The notes under the pieces are model-generated. The model worked only from the letters and a program-made list of their open reading frames with translations. It ran no database searches and had not been told where the DNA came from. This document shows, in pieces, positions 26,164 through 33,857 of a stretch of 34,650 bases of DNA (positions are counted from its first letter, which is position 1; each line of letters starts with the position of its first letter). The translations under genes were made by a program, and so were the position numbers. Source of the DNA: Bacillota bacterium. GTDB taxonomy: Bacteria > Bacillota > Clostridia > DSM-8532. The stretch is from positions 1 through 34,650 of the forward strand of contig JAEWSN010000164.1 in the NCBI GenBank assembly GCA_023459915.1, given 5' to 3'.

Positions 26164-26176
26164 TTCCCACCTCGCG

Positions 26177-26196
26177 GGTTCTTCATCGGAAGAACC
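26177..26196 (-). promoter_or_regulatory. Hairpin abutting the SLH gene ribosome site
   Basis: GGTTCTTC (26177-26184) and GAAGAACC (26189-26196) form a perfect 8-base-pair stem with a 4-base loop, 13 bases before the ATG. It could affect translation or protect the transcript. Confidence 0.5.
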
Positions 26197-26333
26197 ACTG
26201 TTGTTGTCACCCGAAATCTCCGGATGCCCATTCATCGTACGCTTTGCCGCAGGGCGCGGCCATATCCGGAGGTCACGAAACAAGCCCGCGGAGAATGACG
26301 ATCGGCCAAATGCTGCAGCATTCGCGGGCATCA

Positions 26334-26342
26334 TGGTATAGT
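26334..26342 (+). promoter_or_regulatory. Extended -10 promoter of the DeoR regulator gene
   Basis: TGG-TATAGT (26334-26342) is an extended -10 with 5 of 6 consensus bases, 41 bases before the start codon. No clear -35. Confidence 0.5.
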
Positions 26343-26383
26343 ATTGGCATGTAGCATCCTGTATGCGGAAAACGGAGCATTCA

Positions 26384-27127
26384 ATGAACAGTCGGCAACA
26401 GGCCATTCTGACAGTGGTCGCACAATCGCAAAAGACCGATGTGGCTTCCCTGGCGGAACGCTTCGGCGTTTCACAGGTCACCATCCGGCAAGATTTGCGC
26501 GCACTGGAGGACGCAGGTCGCATCCGGCGCTATCATGGCGGCGCCATGCCGCTTTCCCAGGACGACATGAACAGCCGGCTGGCCATCAACTACGAGGTGA
26601 AGCTGGCGATCGCACGGGAAGCCGCATCCTTGGTCGACAATGGTGAGTCGGTGCTGATTGAGTCCGGTTCCACCAATGTGCTGCTGGCCATGGCGCTCGC
26701 AGAAAAAAGGGGTGTGACCATCATTACCAATTCGGTGTTCATCTGCCGGCAGCTTCGCGGCATGCACCGTGTGAAGGTGGTTTTGCTGGGCGGAGATTAC
26801 CAGCATGAGTCCGAGGTGCTGGTGGGGCCTCTCACCAGAAAAAGCCTGCAGTCGTTTCATGTCGACAAGTTTTTCGTCGGCAGCGACGGGTTCAGTCCGG
26901 ACATGGGGTTCACCTGCAACGATTTGCAGCGGGCCGAAGTCGCGCGGGCCATGGCCGAACGCGCCAACAAGATCATCGTGGTCACCGATTCATCCAAATT
27001 CAATCAACAGGGCGTTGCCAGCCAGTTTTCAGCAGAGGAAGTGGACATCGTCATCACAGACCACAACCTTTCCCTTGCCCAACAGGATAGCCTGGGACGA
27101 TTCAGCATTGCGGTCAAAATGGTTTGA
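26384..27127 (+). CDS. DeoR/GlpR-family transcriptional regulator of sugar metabolism
   Basis: 247 residues. N-terminal winged helix (VASLAERFGVSQVTIRQDLRAL then RIRRYHGGA) followed by a DeoRC sensor domain with ESGSTNVLLA, GGDYQHESEVLVG and VVTDSSKFN, which normally binds a phosphorylated sugar. GGAG lies 6 bases before the ATG at 26384; an in-frame ATG at 26363 lacks a site. It is convergent with the xylulokinase cassette and is a reasonable candidate repressor of it, with a pentose or pentulose phosphate as a possible inducer. Both points are inference. The gene is followed by four palindromes with T-rich tails on its own strand. Confidence 0.93.
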   Translation: MNSRQQAILTVVAQSQKTDVASLAERFGVSQVTIRQDLRALEDAGRIRRYHGGAMPLSQDDMNSRLAINYEVKLAIAREAASLVDNGESVLIESGSTNVLLAMALAEKRGVTIITNSVFICRQLRGMHRVKVVLLGGDYQHESEVLVGPLTRKSLQSFHVDKFFVGSDGFSPDMGFTCNDLQRAEVARAMAERANKIIVVTDSSKFNQQGVASQFSAEEVDIVITDHNLSLAQQDSLGRFSIAVKMV

Positions 27128-27171
27128 GCGCGAAAAGAATCGCTGCCCGGTTCCTCTCTGCGTCTTGCGCT

Positions 27172-27293
27172 CACAGGGAGACCTTCCCCTTTCCTTCTTT
27201 TACTCACAGGGGGACAGTCCCCCTTTCTATCTTGTACTCACAGGGGGACGGTCTCCCTTTTTTCTTGTCTGCACAGGGGGACAGTCCCCCTTG
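27172..27293 (+). repeat. Array of four 33/34-base palindromic repeats between convergent genes
   Basis: Units starting CACAGGG at 27172, 27205, 27239 and 27272 each contain an imperfect GGGGGAC-x-GTCCCCC palindrome followed on the plus strand by a pyrimidine run (CCTTTC, CTTTCTATCTTGT, CTTTTTTCTTGT, CTTGTCG). The spacing is 33, 34 and 33 bases. The array fills the gap after deoR; on the plus strand each unit looks like a small terminator. No protein-coding function is likely. Confidence 0.85.
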
Positions 27294-27315
27294 TCGTTTC
27301 GTGGTGGCGAATCCG

Positions 27316-28812
27316 CTATTTGGAGGTCTCTTCGGTTGTTTCATCGTTGGCGTATTGCCGCGCCAACTCAAGGTATCTGGCATATTGCGCGTCATACCGC
27401 TTCACGTTTTCCGGTTTCGGAGTGACCGGCTCAGGGTTGAGCTTCACGACTCTCCGACAGGCTTCCGCCAAATCCTTGTAGATGCCAATTGCTGTCCCGG
27501 CCGCCATCGCCGCGCCGGTACAAGCCTGTTCCGTCATGTTGGATCTGAAGATCTCCCGATTGTAAATGTCCGCCTGAAGCTGCAGCCACAGTCTGGAATT
27601 GGCACCACCCCCGGAAGCGATCACGCGATGAATGGTTTCGGCGGAACCGATGGCGTCAACCCGTTCCCGCAGCGCAAAAACCACGCCCTCCATCACAGCC
27701 CTGGCCATCGCGGCGCCATCATGCTGCAATGTCAAGCCAATGAAGGAACCTGTCATTGGCCTGGCGGCAAAAGGCACCCGCTCCCCCGTGAGATACGGCA
27801 GAAACAGCAACCCAAGGCTTGATGGCGGAACCGCTTCCGCAGCGGCCGACAGCGAGTTGAAATCAGGATAATGCAACACCTTCTCGTTCAGCCACTTCAA
27901 ACAGAGTCCCGCATTGAGGATCGCACCCAATGCGTAATACGTCTGTGGTTCAAGGTTGTGGAATGTCAGGGTTCGGTAGCTTTCATCGAACCGGCAGGTG
28001 CGAATGGGCGTGAATATCTGTCCACCTGTGCCGATGGTGGAGGTCATGACACCGGGCAAAACGGCACCATTCCCCAACGCTTGCATCGGCTGGTCCGCGC
28101 CGCCCAGAATGACCGGCGTCCCCCTGGCCAACCCGGTTTTAGCGGCGGCCATTGCTGTCATCTCTCCGGCAATGGCCAGAGAACGGTATATCGGCGGGAA
28201 CTTGCTCAATTTCAGTCCCATTGAGGTGATGATTTCATCTGCCCACCGATGGTCATTCATGTCGAAGGCCAGCGTCGCGGATGCGTCTGAGTATTCGGTT
28301 GCCGCCTCTCCTGTCATTTGCAGCCGTACATAGTCCTTGGGAGACAAGACCAGGGCAGCCTTGTGATACCGCTCCGGTTCATTCTCCAACAACCAGCGCA
28401 ACGTGGCGAGCTGAAAACCGGGGAAAAGGGGATTCCTGGTGACAGCGTGGAACGCATCCCTGCCAACGGTCTGATAGACACGGTTCACCTGCGCTCCCGA
28501 GCGTTGATCGCAGTGAATGATGGCGGGGCCGATGGCCTGATGCTGTTTGTTGATGAGCACCGTGCCATGCATCTGTCCGGAGAGTCCCACACATTTGATC
28601 GCCGCGGCGGGCACACCCGATGTGCGGATCGCCTCCGAGATGGCCGCAGACGTCGCCTCCCACCAACCGACTGGAGATTGTTCCGCACAGCCTTCACAGG
28701 GGACATCAATTGGATAGGAACGACTGCGGACGTGCTGCGTCTTTCCCGCTTCATCCTGGATGAGCACCTTCACACTGGACGTGCCCAAATCGATTCCCAT
28801 GAGAAATGCCAT
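27316..28812 (-). CDS. xylB: Xylulokinase
   Basis: 498 residues, FGGY family and the usual XylB length. N-terminal GIDLGTSSVKVLIQDEAG, the sugar-site region GLSGQMHGTVLI, PGFQLATLRWLLENEP, LSPKDYVRLQMTGE, GGADQPMQALGNG, FLPYLTGERVPFA and ASGGGANSRLWLQL all fit XylB. It phosphorylates D-xylulose to xylulose 5-phosphate. The start is uncertain: the ATG at 28812 gives the standard length but has only a weak site, while ATGs at 28866 and 28800 are in frame. It follows the GH3 glycosidase on the same strand, so it probably handles xylose released from xylosides; no xylose isomerase gene lies in this window. Confidence 0.93.
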   Translation of the reverse strand: MAFLMGIDLGTSSVKVLIQDEAGKTQHVRSRSYPIDVPCEGCAEQSPVGWWEATSAAISEAIRTSGVPAAAIKCVGLSGQMHGTVLINKQHQAIGPAIIHCDQRSGAQVNRVYQTVGRDAFHAVTRNPLFPGFQLATLRWLLENEPERYHKAALVLSPKDYVRLQMTGEAATEYSDASATLAFDMNDHRWADEIITSMGLKLSKFPPIYRSLAIAGEMTAMAAAKTGLARGTPVILGGADQPMQALGNGAVLPGVMTSTIGTGGQIFTPIRTCRFDESYRTLTFHNLEPQTYYALGAILNAGLCLKWLNEKVLHYPDFNSLSAAAEAVPPSSLGLLFLPYLTGERVPFAARPMTGSFIGLTLQHDGAAMARAVMEGVVFALRERVDAIGSAETIHRVIASGGGANSRLWLQLQADIYNREIFRSNMTEQACTGAAMAAGTAIGIYKDLAEACRRVVKLNPEPVTPKPENVKRYDAQYARYLELARQYANDETTEETSK

Positions 28813-28867
28813 GCGCGCCCCCGTCCCGCCTTCAGTGCGGCTCTGTGTCGCCTTCAGCGATTTCATT

Positions 28868-28909
28868 GTACCGTATCATGGATGCATGGCAAGTACGGTA
28901 CCTGGTACC
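28868..28909. repeat. GGTACC palindrome and inverted repeat at the GH3-xylB junction
   Basis: TACGGTACCTGGTACC (28894-28909) is the reverse complement of 16 bases inside the perfect palindrome at 33741-33761. GTACCGTA (28868-28875) also forms an 8-base inverted repeat with TACGGTAC (28894-28901). The element overlaps the last codons of the GH3 gene and precedes xylB. Confidence 0.75.
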
Positions 28910-30087
28910 ATCACATTGAATACGCCCTCCAGCCAGACCCGTGCCGAATCCGGACCCACCATCACCTCAAACTGGCCCGGTTCCACCACCCACTCCCCTG
29001 CCCGGTTGAGTGTTCGCATTTCCCGCTCTCCCACCTCGAAAGAAACCTCACAGAAGGCCCCGGGTTCCAGGAAAATCCGCTTGAACCCGGCCAGCTCCTT
29101 GTATGGCTTGATGACGCTGCTGAAGGTATCGTGCAGATACAGTTGGGGGACTTCCTCACCCGCCCGTTCACCCGTATTGGTGACGCGGAAGGAGACCGAA
29201 AGCGTTTCGCCAGCCCGGATGGATGTGGCGGAAACCACCAGGTCAGAATAGGCAAACCGGGTGTAGGAGAGCCCATATCCGAAAGGATACAACGGATTCC
29301 AGTCCATCTCCACATATTTGGTGGCACCAAATGGCTTCCGGTTGTAGTGTACAGGCAACTGTCCAACATGCTTCGGGAACGACAGGGGCAACCGCCCTGC
29401 AGGGTTCACATCCCCAAACAGCACCTCCGCAATCGCCAGCCCGCCCTGCTCTCCAACATGCCAGGCTTCCACAATGGCCGGCACATGTTCATCCTCCCAG
29501 GCAAGAGAGAGGGGCCGTCCATTTTGCAGCAGAAGCACCATCGGCGTTCCCGTGGCGTGAATGCGACGGACCAGCTCCGGCTGTCTCCCAGGCAAATCCA
29601 AGTTCGCCCGGTCCAGGTTTTCCCCACAGGTGTCCTCGCTGTCTCCCACGCAGACCACCGCCACATCCGCACTGGTCGCCAGCCTGACGGCTTCCTCCAA
29701 ATCCGGTGTCTCCTCCAGGAACCCAAACACCACCTTCGCGCCACGCTGGTCGTTTCGGAATTCCAGCCGAATGTCGACCGCAACACCTGCTTCAAAGCGG
29801 AACGGCTTGTGTGTTTCCACATCGCCCTTGTCCCAGGCATCCACAAACAACACACCATCCACCCACAGGCGCATGCTGTCGAGTCCAACGACCCCGAGGA
29901 TGCCGGAAAAGGTTCTGTCGGGAACCATCTGCCCCGTCCAGCGCACACTGAAACGATCCGCGTCCACCCCTTCTCCCGGCTTGGAGTAAATCCAGTTGAA
30001 TTGAATCCGCTGATCCACGCGGGTCAGCACGGGTGCGCCCATCTCCCCATGCCCGTTGAAATAGGCGCCGGTCAGTCCTGTTTCATT

Positions 30088-30159
30088 CGCAAGGGATTGA
30101 ACCCCTGCAGGTGTTTGAACCGCTGCAGGGGTTTGAACCCCAGCAGACGTTTGAACCGC
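30088..30159 (-). repeat. 18-base tandem repeat before the PA14 insert of the GH3 protein
   Basis: Four 18-base units (30088-30105, 30106-30123, 30124-30141, 30142-30159) encode AVQTSA, GVQTPA, AVQTPA and GVQSLA in the linker immediately before the PA14-like domain. Confidence 0.9.
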
Positions 30160-31484
30160 TTCACCCGTTTGGTCCGGGCATTCTTGCGGTCGCCACGGAC
30201 GCAACCACTGTGTTGGAACCGGCTTCAAATCAGCATCCAGTATGCCGCATCCCGCCGCATAAAGCACTTTTGTCCGCGGTCCGGCAAGCTTGCGGATGCC
30301 ATCAAGCACGGTCACAAAGGCCTGGCGATCCACCCCGGGCCCTTCCAAGAGGCCCGTATAGTCTCCGAATCGGGGGTCCGCCGCGCTGGGGCCCAGCACA
30401 GCAATGGTTCCCAGATCCCTGGAGAGCGGCAACAGCTCCCCTTGATTCTTCAGCAGGCAGATGGCTTTTCGCGCCGCCTCTTTCGCCACCGCGACATGTG
30501 CGGATGAGTGCACCACCTTGCTGGAAAGGGTTTCATCGACATACGGTCTTTCAAAAAGCCCCAACATGAACTTCACGCGCAGGACCCTGGATACGGCCGT
30601 ATCCAGCACAGCCTCGGCAGGTCTCCACTTCGGACCAAATCGCAAAGGGTTTCCTGATAAAAGACATGCGGAAAATCGTACAACTGCATGTCCACACCGG
30701 CTTCGATGCCCATGCGGATGGCCTCCCGTGGTGTGTCTGCCACGAAGTGGCAGGTGTGCAGCATGGCCACCGCAGTCATGTCCGCACGGACAAATCCGGG
30801 CATGCCGGCCTTGCCCCGCAGCCAATCCGTCAACAGGGAACGATCACAGGCCACCGGCACATTGTCGATGGCATTGTACGAGCACATGGCATTCACCGCA
30901 CCCGCGGAGAATGCCGCCTCAAACACCGGCAGACAGTACGCCTCATGCTCATGACGGCCAAACACGGCCGGCGCGCAGTTCAGGCCACCTGTCGGGGCTC
31001 CATAGCCGGTGAAATGCTTCACCTCGGCAATAATGGCATCCGGCGCTGCCAGCGAATCGCCCTGCAGGCCCTTGACCATTTCCCTTGCGAACGCGGATGC
31101 CAGATGCGTGTCCTCTCCGTACCCCTCCTCCACACGGCCCCAGCGCGGATCCCGCGCCAAATCCAGCACAGGAGACCAGGTTTCGCACACCCCGGTGCTG
31201 CGCACCTCGGTTGCGATGGCACGCCCCTGGGCAAAAGCCAGTTCCGGTTCAAAGGTACCGGCCAACGCAATCTGCTGCGGGAAAATGGTAAACCCGGGCC
31301 AAATCAACCCATGGAGGGCTTCCTCACTCAACAGGACGGGGATGGGCAGTCGGGATGACTCAAGCACAGCCCGCTGGATTCGGTTGTTGACGGCAGCCGA
31401 CGTGTTCCGGTTCTGCAGGCAACCCATGCCGGCAGCACCCACAACCTCAAGAAATGCATCCAGATTGAACCGTACAGCTGAGTC

Positions 31485-31538
31485 TTCTGCCCGCCCCTGG
31501 CCTTCTGCCTGCCCCTGGACTTCTGCCTGTCCCTGGCC
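31485..31538 (-). repeat. 18-base tandem repeat in the N-terminal part of the GH3 protein
   Basis: Three 18-base units (31485-31502, 31503-31520, 31521-31538) encode GQGQAE, VQGQAE and GQGRAE, inserted between the first helices and the barrel of the GH3 N-domain. Confidence 0.9.
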
Positions 31539-31672
31539 TTCCGGGAAAAACTCGCTTGATGAGTAGATGTCCAGCTGACAAGCCTTCTCCTCCAACGTCA
31601 TGCGGGAAAGCAGGTCCGCCACACGGTCTTCAAGCGCAAGCTCCGGGTTCTGGAAGGGATATGCCAACGCAC

Positions 31673-31762
31673 CGTCTGGCGTCATGCAACGTTTATCCTC
31701 TTTTTGCGAAGCAAATAGAGGTCTTGCAGGGGACTCGTCTGGCGTCATGCAACGTTTATCCT
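31673..31762 (-). repeat. 27-base direct repeat around the GH3 start
   Basis: The same 27 bases occur at 31673-31699 and 31736-31762, 63 bases apart (21 codons). Each copy includes an AGGATAAACGTTGC-ATG block, so the upstream region and a possible ATG start are duplicated in frame (DKRCMTPD twice in the protein). Confidence 0.92.
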
Positions 31763-32977
31763 TCACTTCGATGCCTCTTCCCGCCGCGACTGCGTGGTCG
31801 CTGCTTTCTTCTCAACCAGCTTGAACCATACCGCAAACATCAGGCTGGCGGCAAGCACCACCAGACTGGAAAACAACATCATGTTTTCCACACCGAACCG
31901 ATCCGAGGCAACGCCACCGACATACCCGAACAACACGCGGGAAAAGAGCGCGGAAATCAGCGCAATCAGGGATTGTGCGGTTGCCCGGAGTTCCTTAGGG
32001 GCATGCGTGTTGATGTGCGTGGCCATGCTGTACATCACCATGACATAACCAACGCCATGAAGGGCATTGGCGGCGATGATCAGCACCGGATCGGTCAGCA
32101 CATACAGCAGGAACCAGCGCAGGGAAGTGGCGACTCCCGCAGTCAATATCATCGCGTAGACACCAAACCGCTTGATGAGTCGTCCGGCAAAGAAAAAGAA
32201 GGGAACTTCGGCAATCGCGCACACAAACAGCATGATGCCCACCAGGCTGCTGTTGCCACCGATTCCGGTGAAATACAACGGATAATAGTTGTAGAACATG
32301 CTGGTGCCAAGCATGTAGGCCAGATTGAAGAACAGCAGGCACAGCAGGGCGGGATCCTGAAAAATGACCCGTACCGGCGCCCGGTTTTCTCCGTGGCGAT
32401 GCCCATGCACTCTGGGAAGCGTGAACAGGAGCAGCATGGCCAGAAACATGATGCCGGCATACATCGGAAAAATCCTCACGTAGGCATCCTGAATGAGGAT
32501 CCCCACCACCAGGACAGTCAGTGCGTATCCAATGGTACCGCCCATCCTGATTTGTCCAAAATCCCATTTTTTATCATTCAAATATTCCAGGGTGATGTTG
32601 TCCTTCAACGGCGCAATGGGGAAAAAGGAAATGGCCATGAGACAGACAAACAGCGTCATAACTCCGGGTTTCTGTATTCTCGGGAAAGCCAGGGAAAACA
32701 GACCGGCCATGCCCATCAGCACTGCCACCACGGTATTCTTGTAGCGCGCCTTGTCGCTGAGTATGCCCCAGAACGGCTGGGTGATCAACAGACAAGCAGT
32801 GGAAAGGGACACCATCAGTCCAATCTGGGTTTTGGAAAATCCCACACTGCCCAGAAACAGGTTCATATAGGTGCCATACAGCGCCTGTGCCGCGTAAAAA
32901 ACGAAATACAGGGCAAAAAACCGCACAGGAAAAGGATCGTATGATGTGCCTTCCCGTGGTGCATGCAATGCCTTCAT
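31763..32977 (-). CDS. MFS sugar transporter (LacY/NupG-like, MFS_1_like)
   Basis: 404 residues with about 12 hydrophobic helices. The N-terminal RFFALYFVFYAAQALYGTYMNLFL, the loop GFSKTQIGLMVSLSTACLLITQPFWGILSDK, and LKDNITLEYLNDKKWDFGQIRMGGTIGYAL mark the PPP-like/LacY-like symporter group. The ATG at 32977 has GGAGG 5 bases upstream; in-frame starts further up lack a site. Its stop overlaps the GTG of the GH3 gene by 4 bases, strongly suggesting coupled translation. It likely imports the oligosaccharide or glycoside that the GH3 enzyme cleaves, driven by protons. The exact sugar is unknown. Confidence 0.9.
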   Translation of the reverse strand: MKALHAPREGTSYDPFPVRFFALYFVFYAAQALYGTYMNLFLGSVGFSKTQIGLMVSLSTACLLITQPFWGILSDKARYKNTVVAVLMGMAGLFSLAFPRIQKPGVMTLFVCLMAISFFPIAPLKDNITLEYLNDKKWDFGQIRMGGTIGYALTVLVVGILIQDAYVRIFPMYAGIMFLAMLLLFTLPRVHGHRHGENRAPVRVIFQDPALLCLLFFNLAYMLGTSMFYNYYPLYFTGIGGNSSLVGIMLFVCAIAEVPFFFFAGRLIKRFGVYAMILTAGVATSLRWFLLYVLTDPVLIIAANALHGVGYVMVMYSMATHINTHAPKELRATAQSLIALISALFSRVLFGYVGGVASDRFGVENMMLFSSLVVLAASLMFAVWFKLVEKKAATTQSRREEASK

Positions 32978-33029
32978 CGGATCCTCCATCAACCGGGTCG
33001 CACATTGGTCACACCGGCTTATGGGATCC

Positions 33030-33035
33030 ATTATA
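33030..33035 (-). promoter_or_regulatory. Candidate -10 for the MFS-GH3-xylB operon
   Basis: The minus strand has a perfect TATAAT 53 bases before the transporter start and 26 bases after the tag stop. The -35 is poor. Confidence 0.4.
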
Positions 33036-33060
33036 CGACACACGATGGGGCCCAGTCCTC

Positions 33061-33639
33061 TCAGTTGTCCTGTCCCCCCGCTTCACGCTGTTGATCCGGA
33101 TGACGGTAACAAGCGCTGTCGTGATCATTGACCACGCCGACAGCCTGCAGGTAGGAGTAAACGGTCACGGATCCGGCATACTTCATGCCGCGCCGGATGA
33201 GATCGGCCGACACGCGGTCCGACAGATCCGTTTTGGTTGGAAGATGCCCATCGCGGCTCACAATGGGCGTTCCATCCACGAAGCCCCAGAGATACTTGGA
33301 GAAGGAACCGAATTCCTTCTGTATGGAAAGAAAGATCCGTGCGTTGTTGATGGCTGCTCTGATCTTCCCCCGACTGCGGATGATCGCGGCATTCTGGAGC
33401 AGCGTTTCGATTTTGTCCTCACCATAGGCGGCAATTCGAACCGGGTCAAACCCATCGAACACCGCACGGAACCCTTCCCGCTTGTTCAGGACAACCAGCC
33501 AGGACAGTCCGGCCTGAAAACACTCCAGAAACAGCATCTCATAGAGCTTAGCGTCATCGTATACGGGCACACCCCACTCTTGGTCGTGATAGGCAACATA
33601 GATGGGCGAACTCTGCTTGACCCATTGGCAACGCGTCAT
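33061..33639 (-). CDS. tag: DNA-3-methyladenine glycosylase I
   Basis: 192 residues, the normal Tag length. The N-terminus MTRCQWVKQ and AYHDQEWGVP contains C4 and H18, and the C-terminus NDHDSACYRHP contains the His and Cys that complete the zinc site of the family. E39 in LECFQAGLSW corresponds to the E. coli base-recognition glutamate, and GIIRHRGKI is represented as AIIRSRGKIRAAINNAR. It removes 3-methyladenine from alkylated DNA. GGGAGG lies 5 bases before the ATG. It precedes the transporter operon on the same strand but has no functional link to it that I can see. Confidence 0.96.
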   Translation of the reverse strand: MTRCQWVKQSSPIYVAYHDQEWGVPVYDDAKLYEMLFLECFQAGLSWLVVLNKREGFRAVFDGFDPVRIAAYGEDKIETLLQNAAIIRSRGKIRAAINNARIFLSIQKEFGSFSKYLWGFVDGTPIVSRDGHLPTKTDLSDRVSADLIRRGMKYAGSVTVYSYLQAVGVVNDHDSACYRHPDQQREAGGQDN

Positions 33640-33740
33640 ATTTCCCTCCCGATTGCACCAGCCGAAACCATCTCAAAGCACCTGAGAGACAGTGTATCCC
33701 TCAGGCACCCCCCTCGCAAGCGATCAATGTTACAGGAGTA

Positions 33741-33761
33741 TTACGGTACCAGGTACCGTAA
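33741..33761. promoter_or_regulatory. Perfect 21-base palindrome upstream of the yhcH-like gene
   Basis: TTACGGTACC (33741-33750), a central A (33751), then GGTACCGTAA (33752-33761). It ends 6 bases before a candidate -35 and lies 97 bases before the start codon. A 16-base core recurs at 28894-28909. It may be a regulator-binding site or a dispersed palindromic element. Confidence 0.65.
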
Positions 33762-33767
33762 CAATTC

Positions 33768-33796
33768 TTGCCGGACAGAGGGCCAAGCCTTACACT
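33768..33796 (+). promoter_or_regulatory. Candidate promoter of the yhcH-like gene
   Basis: TTGCCG (33768-33773) and TACACT (33791-33796) are 17 bases apart, each with 4 of 6 consensus bases. It lies directly after the GGTACC palindrome. Confidence 0.4.
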
Positions 33797-33857
33797 GGGG
33801 GTAGGGGCTGGTCATGGGGATGAAGCCTGAACGAACGGTGCGGAAGGAGAAATGGTT

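Larger units (their letters stand above)
28876..31766 (-). pseudogene. GH3 family glycosidase (beta-xylosidase/beta-glucosidase), frameshifted
   Basis: Two overlapping frames make one enzyme of about 963 residues. The first (31766 to about 30615) has the GH3 N-domain: RVADLLSRMTLEEKACQLD, WSPVLDLARDPRWGRVEE, AEVKHFTGYG and the nucleophile region GFVRADMTAV. At about 30613-30620 one base appears missing; a -1 shift after GDLP restores EAVLDTAVSRVLRVKF. The second frame carries the GH3 C-domain, with a PA14 insert (TGAYFNGHGE...FVDAW), CGENLDRANLDLPGRQPELV, NPLYPFGYGLSYT and the fibronectin III-like end. There is no signal peptide, so it would act in the cytoplasm on imported xylo- or gluco-oligosaccharides. 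The GTG at 31766 overlaps the transporter stop (GTGA). It may be a true pseudogene or a sequencing error. Confidence 0.88.

Noticed and set aside
27172..27293. CRISPR array
   Set aside because: The period is about 33 bases with no unique spacers; the units are adjacent imperfect copies, so this is a palindromic tandem repeat and no cas genes are present.
30608..30625. Programmed -1 ribosomal frameshift in the GH3 gene
   Set aside because: No slippery heptamer or following pseudoknot is apparent, and GH3 enzymes are not known to use this. A deletion or sequencing error is simpler.
33650..33720. Glycine-riboswitch-like string (CTCTCAGG near an inverted CCTGAG)
   Set aside because: The conserved aptamer core around CCGAAGGGGCAA is missing, and the downstream gene would be tag, not a glycine-use gene. 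It is only a 6-base-pair inverted repeat.
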